A DNA stretch of 64,000 nucleotides from Bacteroidia bacterium (GTDB taxonomy: Bacteria > Bacteroidota > Bacteroidia > AKYH767-A > OLB10). The DNA is taken from positions 1,364,001-1,428,000 of the forward strand of contig JBAOIA010000011.1 in assembly GCA_037045145.1 (NCBI GenBank), given 5' to 3'. The translations under genes and the position numbers were made by a program. Below, in pieces: positions 62,801-64,000 of this stretch; the first letter of the stretch is position 1; each line of letters starts with the position of its first letter. The notes beneath the pieces are model-generated. The model was not told where the DNA came from and searched no databases. It saw only the letters and a list, made by a program, of their open reading frames with translations.

Positions 62801-63711
62801 CACAAAAGATGTTGCAGGAGTTGGATTATAATAACATCAATCCATCCAAGTGGACAACTGATAAAGATCGTAATGATCAGATAAAAGAGTTGTTGCACAA
62901 CTACAACATTAAAATAAATGATGTAATTGGTTCATATAAACGTAAGAAATTTGCGATTCAGGTTGGTGATGAACTGCCAGCAGGTATTATGCAGTTGGCA
63001 AAAGTTTATATTGCTAAAAAACGTAAACTAACAGTTGGTGATAAGATGGCAGGTCGTCATGGTAACAAAGGTATTGTTGCCAAGATTGTACGTGAAGAGG
63101 AGATGCCTTTCCTTGAGGACGGAACACCTGTTGACATTGTACTTAATCCGCTTGGTGTACCATCTCGTATGAACCTTGGTCAGATTTATGAAACAGTACT
63201 TGGTTGGGCCGGACAAAAGTTGGGTGTAAAGTTTGCTACGCCAATTTTTGATGGAGCTACATTAGATGAAATAGAACATTATGTAGATAAAGCCGGATTG
63301 TCTAAGTATGGAGCAACCTATCTGACAGATGGTGGCACAGGAGAGCGTTTCGATCAGCCTGCAACAGTAGGTATCATTTACATGCTTAAATTAGGTCACA
63401 TGGTAGATGATAAAATGCACGCACGTTCTATCGGACCATACTCACTCATTACGCAACAGCCTTTAGGTGGTAAAGCACAGTTTGGTGGTCAGCGTTTTGG
63501 AGAGATGGAGGTGTGGGCACTTGAAGCATTCGGTGCATCAAACATTCTTCAGGAATTGTTGACTGTTAAGTCAGATGACGTTGTGGGAAGAGCAAAGGCT
63601 TATGAAGCAATTGTTAAAGGAGATAACATGCCAACACCGGGAGTGCCGGAGTCGTTCAATGTATTACTGCATGAATTGCGTGGATTAGGTTTAAAAATAA
63701 CATTAGATTAA
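59884..63711 (+). CDS. rpoB: DNA-directed RNA polymerase subunit beta
   Basis: A 1275-residue beta subunit. Typical blocks include [48 protein letters not shown] (rifampicin-pocket region), [12 protein letters not shown]-like [26 protein letters not shown] and the C-terminal [23 protein letters not shown]. The start is a TTG at 59884 (residue 2 onward [11 protein letters not shown]); no in-frame ATG lies closer. The rifampicin region has the usual Asp, His and Ser residues ([17 protein letters not shown]). Confidence 0.97.
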   Translation: [1275 protein letters not shown]

Positions 63712-63716
63712 AAAAT

Positions 63717-63747
63717 TACGGGCAAAGGCAGGTTGCCTTTGCCCGTA
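63717..63747 (+). other. Perfect 14-bp hairpin between rpoB and rpoC
   Basis: TACGGGCAAAGGCA (63717-63730) pairs perfectly with TGCCTTTGCCCGTA (63734-63747) around GGT, followed by GTTTTCC. It is strong enough to act as a partial terminator or RNase III/processing site inside the operon. Confidence 0.7.
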
Positions 63748-63781
63748 GTTTTCCATCATAAAATCATTCAATAAAAACAAA

Positions 63782-64000
63782 ATGGCAGCAAAACGCGATA
63801 ATAAAATAAAAAGTAATTTTTCACGCATCATCATCAGCTTAGCTTCACCGGAACATATTCTGGAGCAGTCAAGCGGTGAAGTGCTGAAGCCGGAAACAAT
63901 TAACTACCGTACCTATAAACCTGAACGCGATGGTTTGTTTTGCGAACGCATTTTCGGTCCTGTAAAAGACTGGGAATGTCATTGCGGAAAGTACAAGCGT
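63782..64000 (+). CDS. rpoC: DNA-directed RNA polymerase subunit beta' (start only)
   Basis: ATG at 63782 opens 73 codons that run off the window end. The sequence contains FSRIIISLASPEHILEQSSG, GEVLKPETINYRTYKPERDG and LFCERIFGPVKDWECHCGKYK, the beta' N-terminus with the first cysteines of the zinc-binding site (CHCG). It follows rpoB by 70 bp. Confidence 0.97.
   Translation, partial: MAAKRDNKIKSNFSRIIISLASPEHILEQSSGEVLKPETINYRTYKPERDGLFCERIFGPVKDWECHCGKYKR

Overview
The window is chromosomal DNA of a member of the Bacteroidota, probably an environmental lineage near the Chitinophagales or Sphingobacteriales (the order is a guess). Evidence: several secreted proteins end in type IX secretion (T9SS, Por) sorting domains; promoters have the TAnnTTTG -7 box typical of the phylum (two with a TTG exactly 19 bp upstream); Shine-Dalgarno sites are scarce; and DAHP synthase is fused to chorismate mutase.

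Layout. 1-11181: sucC, an agmatinase-type ureohydrolase, a fatty acid hydroxylase, lepA (minus), a DinB-type enzyme, then a seven-heme lipoprotein cytochrome with TPRs, mltG, an unknown secreted protein and a phosphohexomutase. 11182-14782: an AT-rich accessory stretch with two secreted proteins of unknown role, a 54-residue membrane protein, and an IS200-like/RAYT transposase flanked by REP-like palindromes, ending at two tRNA-Leu genes. 15118-18515: DAHP synthase-chorismate mutase, aroB, aroA. 18516-24517 (minus): two tandem FG-GAP T9SS proteins and a cytochrome-like beta-propeller lipoprotein. 24633-38858: yajQ, a VOC protein, an SBBP T9SS protein, an S24-type regulator, purN, an EVE protein, a TonB receptor, an RmlD-like reductase, dnaB, an OmpA/TPR protein and an M43 metalloprotease. 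39075-43133: ccmB-ccmC-ccmD-like-ccmE facing dsbD. 43229-53438: a TPR protein, serS, a 1436-residue T9SS protein, a DUF2461 protein, an MFS transporter and purE.

53643-64000 is the ancient block tRNA-Thr(TGT), tRNA-Tyr, tRNA-Gly(TCC), tRNA-Thr(GGT), tuf, tRNA-Trp, secE, nusG, rplK, rplA, rplJ, rplL, rpoB, rpoC (truncated by the window end). Its tRNA-tuf part has the same order and anticodons as the E. coli tufB operon.

The most unusual structure lies inside this operon. Between tRNA-Tyr and tRNA-Gly are six near-identical 106-bp tandem units. Each holds the first 30 nt of the tRNA-Gly gene with a 31-nt hairpin inserted in the D-loop, then a 45-nt spacer with its own GNRA-capped hairpin. The intact tRNA-Gly follows in the same register. 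Downstream of tRNA-Thr(GGT) and of tRNA-Trp there are truncated 3' copies of those tRNAs, each with a CCCGAT...ATCGGG palindrome at nearly the same T-arm position. Three neighbouring tRNA loci thus each have a broken copy carrying a palindrome. This looks like an undescribed tRNA-associated palindromic element or structured RNA array, and it is the best candidate for something new here.
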